From positions 930,001 through 994,000 of the forward strand of contig NZ_JAIOAO010000001.1 of the NCBI RefSeq assembly GCF_021190955.1: 64,000 nt of DNA, in the 5' to 3' direction. The stretch is from Parachryseolinea silvisoli. Its GTDB lineage: Bacteria > Bacteroidota > Bacteroidia > Cytophagales > Cyclobacteriaceae. A program made the translations under genes and the position numbers. A model generated the notes under the pieces. The model did not search any database. It was not told the origin of the DNA and saw only the letters and a list, made by a program, of their open reading frames with translations. Numbering within the stretch: position 1 is the first letter of the stretch; each line of letters starts with the position of its first letter. This document shows positions 8,062 through 17,283 of this stretch, piece after piece.

Positions 8062-10023
8062 TCATTCAAACGTAAATGTCTGACCCTCTGTCACACCGCG
8101 CCACGTATCCGTCCGGAACGGCGACGCCGGAAAACCTTCCTTATTATAAAGATTGTCATCCCACGGGTTATCAGACCACCCAAAGCGCACCGCCACCGGC
8201 TTCGCTACTTCATCCGAAGCAACCACCACCTCGTTGCCCTGCAACCAGGCCTTGGCATAATGAAACTTCTTATCCTCACCCGCTACTTCAAACCCACGCA
8301 AATAACCATACTTATCCTGGATCACCAGGCCACCGCCCATTTCGGTAAACGACACAAAAGCTTTATTACCCTCAAAGCGTACCGCCTGATACGACGGCCC
8401 GGAGTATACATTGCCCTGTGCATATACCTTGTTCAGCGCGATGGCCGCCAGGCGCTTGCCAACATCTTGTTTGTTGCGGGGGTGAATGTCAAAGGCTTCG
8501 CCTACATCCGTCGTCACCGCCATGCCCGTATTGGGCAACGCCAGGGTCATGCGTTGGGCTTCGCGCAGCTCAGCCCAGGCGCTGGTACCCTGGGGGTTAG
8601 CACCGCGGGACGCCTCGTAGGAAGCCAGTTGCACAAAGTAGAACGGGAAGTCACCTTGTCCCCAGCGGTTGCGCCAGTCCTGAATCATCAACGGGAAGGC
8701 TGTGCGGTATTGATACGCCCGGCCGGCGTTGGACTCGCCCTGATACCAGATCGCACCCGCGATGGTATAGGGGATCAGCGGATTCAACATAGCATTGAAC
8801 AGCAACGTCGGGAAGCTGTTAGGCCCCACCGAGCCGCCACCAGCGGCCACGCGCTCGACATAAAATTTCCACGGACCGGCCAGCGGCGTGCGTAGATCCG
8901 AAGCAGTTTTTACAGATACTGCCGCGGGTTCGTCCCACAGACCACCACCGCCGCCGGTATCTTCCACGCGTACGGCAATGACGTTCTTACCGGCTTTTAA
9001 CAAACCTGCCGGAATGCGGTATGTTCTCTTCTGGTCATAGCCCGCGGTCTTACCGACCGATGTACCGTTGACGAACGTCTCGTCTATATCGTCGATGGCG
9101 CCCAGGCTCAGCACAGCATCTTTACCGGCGTCGGCATCGCTCACGTTAAAAGATTTACGGAACCATACCACGCCATCGAGACCGTCGAGGCGTTGGTTTT
9201 CCCACGCACCCGGTATAGACATGGTGGGCCAGGATTGGTCGTCAAAAGCTGCATCCTTCCAGGTCGCTACAGCTGTCGCCGGAACGACGATGTTCATCTC
9301 TTTCAGCTTTGCTGTAGCACGCTCTTTGCGCTGGGCAGCATACGACTCGAGATCGATCCGGGGCAGTGACGCCATCATGGATTTAAACTCGTCACTCTTC
9401 TCGAAGGCCTCGCGGCTGGTCCATGTCTCGCTGTGCGTACCACCCCACGACGTGTGGATCAGGCCGATGGGCACGTGCAGCTTGTTATACAGGTCGCGGG
9501 CAAAGAAATAGCCGACGGCCGTAAAATTAGCAGCGGTCTCGGGCGTACAAGACTTCCAGTCGCCACCCGCCACATCTGCCTGCGGCGTAGAAGCAATCGC
9601 CTTCTGCACCAGGAACTGACGGATCTCCGGGAAATTGGCGGCCTGTATTTCGAGCGTTGCATTTTTGGCTGCCGACAACGGCCACTCCATGTTTGACTGA
9701 CCGGAACATACCCATACCTCGCCTATTAAAATATTCTTTACGGCAAGGCTGTTTTTTCCTTTTACGGTCATTTCATAGGGGCCACCGGCTGCTTCGGCAG
9801 CAAGCGTGATCGTCCACTTACCCGTTTTGTCGGTCTTAACTTTTTTGGATTGTTTGTTAAACTGTACCGTTACACTCTCGCCGGCATCAGCCCACCCCCA
9901 TACCTGAATGGGCTTATTGCGCTGCAATACCATGTTGTCGGTGAAGATCTTCGGAAGCTTGACGTTTCCGTAAGCGTGTGCCATTGTGCAAAGCACCGCC
10001 AGGGATAGAAGTAATTTTCTCAT
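8062..10023 (-). CDS. Sialate O-acetylesterase (SASA family)
   Basis: A 653-residue exported carbohydrate esterase. The signal peptide is MRKLLLSLAVLCTMAHAYG. A small beta domain (20-95) begins LPKIFTDNMVLQRNKPIQVW, typical of the family. The SGNH-like catalytic domain holds the nucleophile S110 in CSGQSNMEW. A galactose-binding-like beta-sandwich is inserted in the middle (about 270-380, VVWFRKSF ... NVIAVRVEDTGGGG), after which the catalytic domain resumes (AIWYQGESNA, DIHPRNK with the likely catalytic Asp-His). Such enzymes remove O-acetyl groups from sialic acid, but many Bacteroidota homologues act on other acetylated glycans, so the substrate is open. The start at 10023 gives the signal peptide. 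Confidence 0.88.
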   Translation of the reverse strand: MRKLLLSLAVLCTMAHAYGNVKLPKIFTDNMVLQRNKPIQVWGWADAGESVTVQFNKQSKKVKTDKTGKWTITLAAEAAGGPYEMTVKGKNSLAVKNILIGEVWVCSGQSNMEWPLSAAKNATLEIQAANFPEIRQFLVQKAIASTPQADVAGGDWKSCTPETAANFTAVGYFFARDLYNKLHVPIGLIHTSWGGTHSETWTSREAFEKSDEFKSMMASLPRIDLESYAAQRKERATAKLKEMNIVVPATAVATWKDAAFDDQSWPTMSIPGAWENQRLDGLDGVVWFRKSFNVSDADAGKDAVLSLGAIDDIDETFVNGTSVGKTAGYDQKRTYRIPAGLLKAGKNVIAVRVEDTGGGGGLWDEPAAVSVKTASDLRTPLAGPWKFYVERVAAGGGSVGPNSFPTLLFNAMLNPLIPYTIAGAIWYQGESNAGRAYQYRTAFPLMIQDWRNRWGQGDFPFYFVQLASYEASRGANPQGTSAWAELREAQRMTLALPNTGMAVTTDVGEAFDIHPRNKQDVGKRLAAIALNKVYAQGNVYSGPSYQAVRFEGNKAFVSFTEMGGGLVIQDKYGYLRGFEVAGEDKKFHYAKAWLQGNEVVVASDEVAKPVAVRFGWSDNPWDDNLYNKEGFPASPFRTDTWRGVTEGQTFTFE

Positions 10024-10144
10024 ACGTAAAGATGAAATTGAAAATTTTGCCAGGAAAAAGCAACAGAAAGTATACAACAACGGTCCCCAAAGATGATAGT
10101 CGAGCCCTGATTTACTATATTCGCCGCATTCTGAATGTAAAAAT

Positions 10145-10504
10145 ATGCGTGTTCTGGTATGTGACGATGACGAAGTCGTGCTGAAAGTAGTAGAAGTAAC
10201 CCTGCGCGAGCAAGGCTACGAGGCGATCCTGACCCGCGACGGCCAGGAAGCCATGTCGGCGCTTGATCGGGGCGAGCACTTCGACCTGATCATTACCGAC
10301 ATTCACATGCCGTACTTTAACGGCGACGATATCCTCAAGCGCGTGCGCGAGGAACAACGGCAACCCACACCGATCATCATGCTATCATCAGACGGCGAAG
10401 AAGAAGTGATTGCCTTAGCCCTCAAACAAGGTGTTAATGAATTTCTCGTAAAGCCGGTCAATACCCGCGACCTGCTCAAAAAAATAAACAAACTGCTAGG
10501 CTGA
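10145..10504 (+). CDS. Single-domain response regulator
   Basis: A 119-residue canonical receiver with all key residues: acidic D7/D8/D9, phosphoacceptor D52 in LIITDIHMP, S81/S82 in IIMLSSD, and K103-P104 in FLVKPVN. There is no output domain. A TATATTCG sequence about 25 bp upstream differs by one base from the Bacteroidota -7 element. It converges with the membrane-protein gene on the other strand, and the two coding regions overlap by 9 bp. The partner kinase is not in the window. Confidence 0.92.
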   Translation: MRVLVCDDDEVVLKVVEVTLREQGYEAILTRDGQEAMSALDRGEHFDLIITDIHMPYFNGDDILKRVREEQRQPTPIIMLSSDGEEEVIALALKQGVNEFLVKPVNTRDLLKKINKLLG

Positions 10505-11335
10505 TTGCGAGCGATGATTCGGGACCGGACCGGCGTCACTCGAGCGAACCGGGGCATACACCCGGGCAACTTCAACCACGCTTTGTCTTACCGCCACAAT
10601 GACGACACGCGCCACCAGGTATAGGCCGGTGGATAACGCCACGAGGGCTACCAGTTTCTCAGCATTTCGTTGCTCCGCATATATACCGATACAGCACCAG
10701 GCGATTGTCATTGGGAAAATAAAATCATGATACCGGTTGTGTACGGCATTTGCCAGCATGGCCACGGCCAGCACCGCGAGAACTGCGACGACATTTTCAC
10801 CAAACGGTACGCCCTCGTATCCAATCGACTTTAGCCAGACACCGGCATACACAATAGTACTAAAGGTCAGCCAGGCTGCAGCCGTTGTAAAAGGCAATTG
10901 AATCCATTTATATTGACGGTACAGCGTTGTATTCATTTCGTTGCGAATACGCATAAAAATGATCAACGATAAAACCAGCTGTCCCACCTGCACCAGCCAG
11001 GCAACAAACAAATACTCTTGCGTGAACGTATAAAGCCACACCAGGGTCAGCAGAGATGAAAATACTATAGAGGGGGCGATCTTGTCGTAAATGGGAATAT
11101 GGCGTTGCGCCGGGAGTAATTGATAGCCGGCATATACCAGCAGCGATGCGGCAATAATCGCCACCACAGAGAACGTATACCCAGCAGGAATAAACAGATG
11201 CTCATGCCGACCGAAGATCGCGCTTACGGGGATCGCATCTCCGGGCAGGAAAGTATAGACAACCGTAAGCCCGATGCTCAGCAAAAGCGCCGGTAAAACC
11301 AGCCAACGCCAGGAACGTGTGTAGTGATCTTTCAT
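10496..11335 (-). CDS. Multi-pass membrane protein, TspO/tryptophan-rich-sensory-like
   Basis: A 279-residue integral membrane protein with about eight hydrophobic segments. The LFIPAGYTFSVVAIIAASLL stretch (48-67) resembles the LFTPAGYxFSIWGLIYL signature of Bacteroidota proteins annotated as tryptophan-rich sensory proteins (TspO-related), and the following Leu/Trp-rich helices fit that topology. The usual Trp in the signature is replaced by Val, so the assignment is tentative. TspO-like proteins bind tetrapyrroles or cholesterol-like ligands; nothing here shows a ligand. The C-terminal tail (about 25 residues) is polar and cytoplasmic in character. Its 3' end overlaps the convergent receiver gene. 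Confidence 0.6.
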   Translation of the reverse strand: MKDHYTRSWRWLVLPALLLSIGLTVVYTFLPGDAIPVSAIFGRHEHLFIPAGYTFSVVAIIAASLLVYAGYQLLPAQRHIPIYDKIAPSIVFSSLLTLVWLYTFTQEYLFVAWLVQVGQLVLSLIIFMRIRNEMNTTLYRQYKWIQLPFTTAAAWLTFSTIVYAGVWLKSIGYEGVPFGENVVAVLAVLAVAMLANAVHNRYHDFIFPMTIAWCCIGIYAEQRNAEKLVALVALSTGLYLVARVVIVAVRQSVVEVARVYAPVRSSDAGPVPNHRSQSA

Positions 11336-11571
11336 ATATAGACAGTATTACTGTACGGATGACAAATTGAAAAATTCATGCCGGGGAATCTGGCACTACG
11401 TGCAGCATCATTCATAGGTACAACATGCTACGGATAGTGTAGAAATAAGTCTACTCTCCCCCAGGTTGTAGCTAAAAGCGGCTGATTCACGGGGCCTTAT
11501 ACAGCCGGCAGCGCCATTTTGTGGCTGGCATCCTTATGGTAGGATTGGTACAATACCAATTTTGAGAAATC

Positions 11572-11709
11572 ATGAGACCTTCGATAAAAAACTTCAAAAT
11601 GCCGCGGGTAGTGTACCGCCGCCCACACAGCACCGCAGACCCGATCAAGAATTATATCCTGTTGATATTCATTTTGATGCTGCTCTCAGCATTTGTATTA
11701 GGCAGCTAA
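11572..11709 (+). CDS. Possible 45-residue single-pass membrane peptide
   Basis: A short ATG-to-TAA frame encodes a basic N-terminal half (MRPSIKNFKMPRVVYRRP) and a C-terminal hydrophobic helix (YILLIFILMLLSAFVLGS), the layout of many small bacterial membrane proteins. It is followed within 10 bp by a long hairpin. The overlapping 102-residue frame in another register has no such organisation. There is no homology evidence, so it remains a candidate. Confidence 0.45.
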   Translation: MRPSIKNFKMPRVVYRRPHSTADPIKNYILLIFILMLLSAFVLGS

Positions 11710-11717
11710 CGAAGCCC

Positions 11718-11763
11718 GTGAGAGCCCGAGCGGAAAAAAGTGCTTTCCTCTCCCCGCTCTCAC
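11718..11763. terminator. Possible terminator hairpin between convergent genes
   Basis: Arms GTGAGAGC / GCTCTCAC (8 bp, perfect) with a 30-nt loop between the small ORF and the 3' end of the cation diffusion facilitator gene. The T-run is weak. Confidence 0.4.
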
Positions 11764-11780
11764 GCTCACACCCACACTGC

Positions 11781-12671
11781 TTAATCGTGGTGTCCTGCTG
11801 GCTCAATATGGATCATAACATCGGTAAATTCCGGCAGCGTCAGTTGAATATGATCTTTTACACGATGTGAAATCGCATGTCCCTCCTCTACCGTCAGGGC
11901 CTTATCCACCCAGATGTGCAAGTCAGCATGCTTAAAAACCCCCATCTTCCGGATATGACACTTCTCCACCAGTACCACCTGCGGCACACTACCGGCCAGA
12001 CGCATCACTTCCGTATTCACGGCGGGATCTAAGGCTTCATCCAATAGCTCGCCGATGGCCGGCCGCAGAATGAGATACGCATTGATCATAATAATAGCCG
12101 ACGCAAACAGCGCTGCATAGTCATCCGCTACTTCATACCCCTCGCCCCCTACAATGCCGATCAAGATACCAATAAAGGCTGCTGCCGAGGTAATGGCATC
12201 ACTGCGGTGATGAAACGCATCGGCCTTCACAGCATCGCTTTTCATTTCGGTACCGGTTTTTAACACAAACCGGTACAACAGCTCTTTCGTCGCAATCACA
12301 ACCACGAGGATGGCCAGTGTATACGGTGCAGGTGTTTTATGCGGCGTAATCATGTTCTGAATGCTCTTCACGGCGATCACCACCGCCGCAACCGCCATCG
12401 CTATGGAGACGCCCAACGCCACAAGCGCTTCCATTTTACCATGCCCGTAAGGGTGGTCTTCGTCCGCCGGACGCGACGACCATTTTAATCCCAGCCACAG
12501 CATGGTCGACGTTAAAATATCAGTGCTGGATTCAATCGCATCGGCAATGAGGGCATAGGAATTCCCGAGTATGCCGCCGACGCCTTTAATAAGTGCCAGG
12601 GCGGTGCTGACGATGATGCCGATCACCGTTGAGCGAAGACCCTTATGCGAGTTGGGAGTTTGGTGCAGCAC
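11781..12671 (-). CDS. Cation diffusion facilitator (CDF) metal transporter
   Basis: A CDF-family proton/metal antiporter of about 296 residues that exports Zn(II) or a similar divalent cation from the cytoplasm. Six hydrophobic helices are visible. The transport-site motifs are intact: ADAIESSTD in TM2 and HHRSD in TM5. HPYGHGKMEA follows TM2, and the C-terminal cytoplasmic domain (KCHIRKMG ... ADLHIWVD ... EEGHAISHRV) carries the usual regulatory metal ligands. The start is uncertain. The longest frame begins at an ATG (12719) inside the terminator hairpin of the upstream TolC gene. Homologues begin close to HQTPNSHKG, so I chose the GTG at 12671. Proximity to an ArsR-controlled efflux operon suggests a metal-resistance role. 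Confidence 0.85.
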   Translation of the reverse strand: MLHQTPNSHKGLRSTVIGIIVSTALALIKGVGGILGNSYALIADAIESSTDILTSTMLWLGLKWSSRPADEDHPYGHGKMEALVALGVSIAMAVAAVVIAVKSIQNMITPHKTPAPYTLAILVVVIATKELLYRFVLKTGTEMKSDAVKADAFHHRSDAITSAAAFIGILIGIVGGEGYEVADDYAALFASAIIMINAYLILRPAIGELLDEALDPAVNTEVMRLAGSVPQVVLVEKCHIRKMGVFKHADLHIWVDKALTVEEGHAISHRVKDHIQLTLPEFTDVMIHIEPAGHHD

Positions 12672-12698
12672 GCCGTAATTATTGGGTCGCAATATTAT

Positions 12699-12739
12699 AA
12701 AAAAAAACACCCGGTGCATGCTTTTATGCTACCGGGTGT
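12699..12739 (-). terminator. Strong terminator after TolC gene of efflux operon
   Basis: Stem ACACCCGGT / ACCGGGTGT, followed on the minus strand by nine T. It lies between the TolC gene and the CDF gene, so CDF expression needs read-through or its own promoter. Confidence 0.8.
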
Positions 12740-12764
12740 CTTCCCTATACGCTACGTACCGTTT

Positions 12765-14102
12765 TTAATCGGCAATCCCCTGCAATTTGTTTAAAGCGAT
12801 GCCTGCCGAGAGGTAGTCGTACACCGCTTCGAGGTAATTGGATTGCGCCGTCGACAGGGCCAGTTCGGCGTCTGTCAGCTCAAGGCGTGCGGAAATACCA
12901 CTCTTATAACGATACTGAATGATAGTGTAGCTAAGGCGCGCGGTCTCGCGCGTTACCGATGCCGTTTCGAGTCGCGCGAACGACTCCTGGCGCGCGGCAA
13001 GCGCCTGGTGCACGGACGCGCGCAACTGCTCGTGCGCATGTTGTTGGCGCAGCACAGCCTGTTGCCGTCCCAGGGCAGCCCGCTTCACTTTCGCTTGAGA
13101 TGAAAAACCGGCAAACAGTGGCACCGAAAGCTGCAGTCCCACAAACGAGGCCGAAGGATAATAGGCGTTGCCATACTCAAAGCTGTTGGTATGCGATTGC
13201 ACCTGGTACTGCGCCACGGCCGAAAGCTGTGGCTTGCGCAGCGATGACGTCATGCGCACTTGCTGATTTTCCAGTTGCTCCCGCAGCGCCAGCGATTGAA
13301 AGTAGGGATTGTTACGCTTGGCCGCAGCGTACACGTCCTCCTCCGAAGGCACTGCTTCCGGTCCGGGTACTACAAGCGAATCGGTTAGTACGATGTCTTG
13401 CAGGGAGTCTACACCGATGAGCGTCTTGAGCTGTAGTGTACTGGTCTCCACCGCGAACGACAACCGCACGAGCTCAGGCTCCAGGTTCCGCACGGCCGTG
13501 TAGGCACGCAACGTATCGACACGCAACCCTTTACCTTGCAGCAGCAATGAGCGGGCATCTTGCAGTACGCGGTTGTTCCGACGAATGCTCTCTTGCTGTA
13601 GCTTGATGCGCTCGTTCAGCACGAGGACCTTGAGATAGGTTTCGCGCAGCGATGCCAGTACTTCCTGACGTCGGCCCTGTAATACCGTTTGACTTTCACG
13701 TTCCTGTAACCGGGCGTGGTGCAGCGAAGGAATCGCCAGCGGGTTATAGATAGGCTGCACCGCCGATACCGAAGCATTCAGTTGGTCCTTGCCGCCAAAG
13801 CGGCCGTAAGGCACTTTGCCTTCAGCACTGGTTTCACCAAAGCCGAAGAACGGCGGCAGGTCGAAGTAATGATTCACACCCGCCTGCGCGTTTACCGAGG
13901 GAAGGTAAAGCGCGCGGGCGATGATGCGTTGTTGAGCGGCTTGCTCGACGCCGAGTTGGCTTTCGAGGATCTCGCGGTTGTGCAGGTCGGCAAGCCTTAC
14001 TGCCTCCTGCAACGACAGCGGCTGTTGCGCGGCTGCCGGCCGTGTCGCGCCTACGATGAGGGCGAACAACAGCGTGCGATAGATATACCGAAGTGGTTTC
14101 AT
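12765..14102 (-). CDS. TolC-family outer-membrane efflux protein
   Basis: A 445-residue outer-membrane channel component of a tripartite RND pump. The signal peptide ends near ATRPAAAQ. LSLQEAVRLADLHNREI begins the first helical repeat. The coiled-coil pairs characteristic of TolC follow, and the second repeat ends with YNYxEAVYDYLSAGIALNK-like sequence near the C-terminus. Two structural repeats are recognisable from the repeated Ala/Gln/Leu-rich helices. It lies 18 bp downstream of the RND permease gene in the ArsR-headed operon and ends at a strong terminator. Confidence 0.9.
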   Translation of the reverse strand: MKPLRYIYRTLLFALIVGATRPAAAQQPLSLQEAVRLADLHNREILESQLGVEQAAQQRIIARALYLPSVNAQAGVNHYFDLPPFFGFGETSAEGKVPYGRFGGKDQLNASVSAVQPIYNPLAIPSLHHARLQERESQTVLQGRRQEVLASLRETYLKVLVLNERIKLQQESIRRNNRVLQDARSLLLQGKGLRVDTLRAYTAVRNLEPELVRLSFAVETSTLQLKTLIGVDSLQDIVLTDSLVVPGPEAVPSEEDVYAAAKRNNPYFQSLALREQLENQQVRMTSSLRKPQLSAVAQYQVQSHTNSFEYGNAYYPSASFVGLQLSVPLFAGFSSQAKVKRAALGRQQAVLRQQHAHEQLRASVHQALAARQESFARLETASVTRETARLSYTIIQYRYKSGISARLELTDAELALSTAQSNYLEAVYDYLSAGIALNKLQGIAD

Positions 14103-14120
14103 AATTTTTATAGAGTAAGA

Positions 14121-17100
14121 TCAGGCAATAGCCGCCGGGTTACCAGCCACCGGAAGGGGTGCGGGCTTCGCGGCATGCGCGTACGGCCTGGAGAAGTAAG
14201 AATATACCGAAGGGATCACGTAAAGCGTCAGGATACCGGCGAAGATCAACCCGCCGACGACGGCAATACCGAGCGACGTGCGGCTGCCGGACGACGTACC
14301 GAGCGATAACGCAATGGGCAGTGTACCAAAGATCATCGCGAGCGTCGTCATCAGGATCGGACGGAAGCGCGAAGCCGAGGCGGCCAACACAGCGTCTTTT
14401 ACCGACATGCCTTCTTCCTTGCGTTGGTTGGCAAACTCCACGATGAGGATCCCGTTTTTGGTGATCAGACCGATCAGCATAATGATACCGATCTCGCTAA
14501 AGACGTTGATCGATTGGCTCGTGATCCAGAGGCTCAGCAGCGCACCAGTCAGGGCCATCGGCACCGTCAGCAGAATGATAAACGGATCGATCAGGCTTTC
14601 GAACTGTGCCGCCAGTACCAGGTAAATGAGCAGAATGGCAAAGATGAAGGCAAAGATCAGGCTCGAGCTACTTTCCGCATAGTCGCGGCTCTGACCGGCA
14701 AGGGCCGTGTTAAAGCCCGGCGGCAATGTGCTCTTGGCAATCTGATCCATCTCCGCGATCGCCTCGCCCAGGCTTACACCGGCGGCCGGCGTAGCGGAGA
14801 TCGTAACACTATACGATTGGTTGTAGCGATAGATCGCCGGCGGGCTTACACTTTCTTTCATGCTCACCAGGTTGTCGAGCGACACCATCTCGCCATTCTC
14901 GGCGCGCAGGAATAACGAGTTCAAATCGGCCGGTGCAGAACGTTCTTTGCGATCCAGCTGCCCGATTACTTCGTATTGACGGTCGTTGTAGATAAAGTAT
15001 CCATAGCGACGACCACTCAACGCCAGCTGCAACGTGCGGCCTATCTCCTGCGTGGAGATGCCCAACTGGGCGGCCCGCTGACGGTCGATCTCGATGCCGA
15101 TCTCGGGACGGTTCACTTTAAAGTCAGGATCCTGGAAGCTCAGCTTCGGGCTTTGCACTACCTGGCCCATCAGCTTCGGCATAACACCGATCAGACTGTT
15201 GAGGTCAGGCGCCTGCACAATATATTGTAAGGGCTGTGAGCTGGAGAAACCACCGATGGTCGGTATTTGAATGGGAATGACGATCACATTCCGGAACCGG
15301 CCGGAAGCCGCGATTAGTTTTTCATAGATCTGCTGCTGCGACAAGCCGCTGACACGGTCTTTCGGATCTTTTAAGAACACCCACTGGAAACCGCCGTTGA
15401 CAGGCTGCACGAGTGTACCAACAGAGGCTGCTATACCGGCATAGGTTCGGTTGCCATTCAGGTCAGGGATGGAGTCGGAGACATAATTATTGATCTCCTT
15501 CATCGTCTGCTCCATTCTTTCGTAGGATGTACCCTCCGGCGCAATTACAGCCAGGCCCACCATGGAACGATCTTCCAGCGGTGCAAGCTCCGACGGCAGT
15601 GAAGGCGCCAGCCACCAGGCAATCCCAAACGATACCAACAGCAACACAAACCCAAACCAGCGCACTTTAAAGAAGGCGTGCAGCGACCGTTCATAGGCAC
15701 GGTTCAGCCCTTCAAACCACGGCTCGGTTTTACGATACAACCAACCGTGCGAAGCATTGGCCTTGAGCAAATACGCGCTCATCATCGGTGACAACGTCAG
15801 CGCCACGAAAGCTGACACCAGCACCGAGCCGGCCACCACAATCGCGAACTCTTTAAACAACCTGCCCGTGATACCGCCCAGGAACAAGATCGGGAGGAAC
15901 ACCGCAGCGAGCGTAACCGTAGTCGAGATTACGGCGAAGTATATTTCGTCAGAGCCTTTACGCGCCGCCTCGATCGGCGACATACCCTGTTCGATCTTAC
16001 TATAAATATTCTCCAGCACCACAATCGCGTCATCCACCACCAGCCCGATGGCCAGTACCAGGCCCAGTAACGTCAGCACGTTGATCGAGAAGTCGCCGAT
16101 ATACATGATAAAGAAGGCTGAGATGATCGATACGGGAATAGCCACCAGGGGAATGATCGTACTGCGCCAGTCGCGCAAAAAGATAAAGATGATCAGCGCC
16201 ACCAGGCCGAATGCCAGGAAGAGTGTTTCTTCTACTTCCGACAGCGAGTTGCGTACGGGTACGGTAAAGTCTTTTCCAAGGCTGATGATATAGTCTTTGG
16301 GAGCCGTACGAACGATCTCGTCAAAGCGGGTCTTGAACTCATCTACAATAGCCAGCGAGTTGGCACCCCGTTGCGGCTGCACACCCGTACCGACACCGTA
16401 ACGTGCGGTCGCACCGTCGCCGACAATCATCGCCGTGCGTTCATTCTGCGAAGACATGATCGCCGTACCGATATCGCGGAACCGCACAATGGCGCCTTCG
16501 CTTTGACGGACGATCATGTTGTTAAAGTCTTCTTCTGTTACCAATCGCCCTTGCGTACGCAGCGTGACTTCGGTATTCTCACCTTCAATCCGGCCGCTGG
16601 GCAAGTCGACATTCTCGCGTTGCAAGGCAGCCTGAACATCGGCGGGCGTTAAACCGTAGGATGCAAGCTTGAGCGGGTCCATGCGCAGGCGCATCGAGCG
16701 CTTGCGGCCGGCATAGGTGTCTACCAGGCGAACACCGGGGATAGATTGCAACCGCTCTTTAATATTGATGTTGACGAAGTCGGTGATGTCTTCCAGGCTC
16801 CGGGTATCACTTTGAACCGTAAGGAACACCAGAAACTCGGCAGGGCCGGACTTTTCTACAATGGTTGGTTCGATATCCGCTGGCAACTGTTGCCGCGACT
16901 TCGACACCTTGTCGCGCACGTCGTTGGCGGCAGCTTCCAGGTCGGCGTCCAGGTTAAACTCAACCGTGATAATACTGACCTGCTCACGCGAAACAGACGA
17001 CAGGGCGCGGATGCCGTTCGCTTCGGCAATCGCTTCTTCCAGGGGCTTGGTCACCTGGGCGGCAATGATATCGGCGCTTGCGCCCGGATATACCGTGGTA

Positions 17101-17243
17101 ACCATAACGATGGGTGAATCAGTGACGGGATATTCCCGTGTTCCGAGGAATGTGTACCCGACGATACCGAATAGTACCAGCAGGACCGACATAACACCGG
17201 CCAATACGGGCCGGGATATACTTACTTGTGATATCGCACTCAT
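14121..17243 (-). CDS. RND efflux permease, HAE1 type
   Basis: A 1040-residue inner-membrane proton-driven pump of the AcrB/HAE1 type. It has twelve membrane helices in two halves with large periplasmic loops. The proton-relay acidic pair in TM4 is D404-D405 in GLVVDDAIVV. FFIMYIGDFSINVLTLLGLV and the second-half GLITKNGILIVEFANQ are family signatures. Length is normal for the family. HAE1 members usually export hydrophobic drugs, bile acids or fatty acids rather than metals, so the ArsR regulator upstream does not by itself make it a metal pump. It sits between the adaptor (40 bp upstream) and TolC (18 bp downstream). Confidence 0.95.
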   Translation of the reverse strand: MSAISQVSISRPVLAGVMSVLLVLFGIVGYTFLGTREYPVTDSPIVMVTTVYPGASADIIAAQVTKPLEEAIAEANGIRALSSVSREQVSIITVEFNLDADLEAAANDVRDKVSKSRQQLPADIEPTIVEKSGPAEFLVFLTVQSDTRSLEDITDFVNINIKERLQSIPGVRLVDTYAGRKRSMRLRMDPLKLASYGLTPADVQAALQRENVDLPSGRIEGENTEVTLRTQGRLVTEEDFNNMIVRQSEGAIVRFRDIGTAIMSSQNERTAMIVGDGATARYGVGTGVQPQRGANSLAIVDEFKTRFDEIVRTAPKDYIISLGKDFTVPVRNSLSEVEETLFLAFGLVALIIFIFLRDWRSTIIPLVAIPVSIISAFFIMYIGDFSINVLTLLGLVLAIGLVVDDAIVVLENIYSKIEQGMSPIEAARKGSDEIYFAVISTTVTLAAVFLPILFLGGITGRLFKEFAIVVAGSVLVSAFVALTLSPMMSAYLLKANASHGWLYRKTEPWFEGLNRAYERSLHAFFKVRWFGFVLLLVSFGIAWWLAPSLPSELAPLEDRSMVGLAVIAPEGTSYERMEQTMKEINNYVSDSIPDLNGNRTYAGIAASVGTLVQPVNGGFQWVFLKDPKDRVSGLSQQQIYEKLIAASGRFRNVIVIPIQIPTIGGFSSSQPLQYIVQAPDLNSLIGVMPKLMGQVVQSPKLSFQDPDFKVNRPEIGIEIDRQRAAQLGISTQEIGRTLQLALSGRRYGYFIYNDRQYEVIGQLDRKERSAPADLNSLFLRAENGEMVSLDNLVSMKESVSPPAIYRYNQSYSVTISATPAAGVSLGEAIAEMDQIAKSTLPPGFNTALAGQSRDYAESSSSLIFAFIFAILLIYLVLAAQFESLIDPFIILLTVPMALTGALLSLWITSQSINVFSEIGIIMLIGLITKNGILIVEFANQRKEEGMSVKDAVLAASASRFRPILMTTLAMIFGTLPIALSLGTSSGSRTSLGIAVVGGLIFAGILTLYVIPSVYSYFSRPYAHAAKPAPLPVAGNPAAIA

Positions 17244-17283
17244 GACGATTTTTACTTGATTTTAGGAGAGAGTATGGCCAGGC

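Noticed and set aside
11562-11870. 102-residue plus-strand protein
   Set aside because: It runs antisense into the CDF gene and lacks protein-like organisation; the shorter frame at 11572 is the better candidate.
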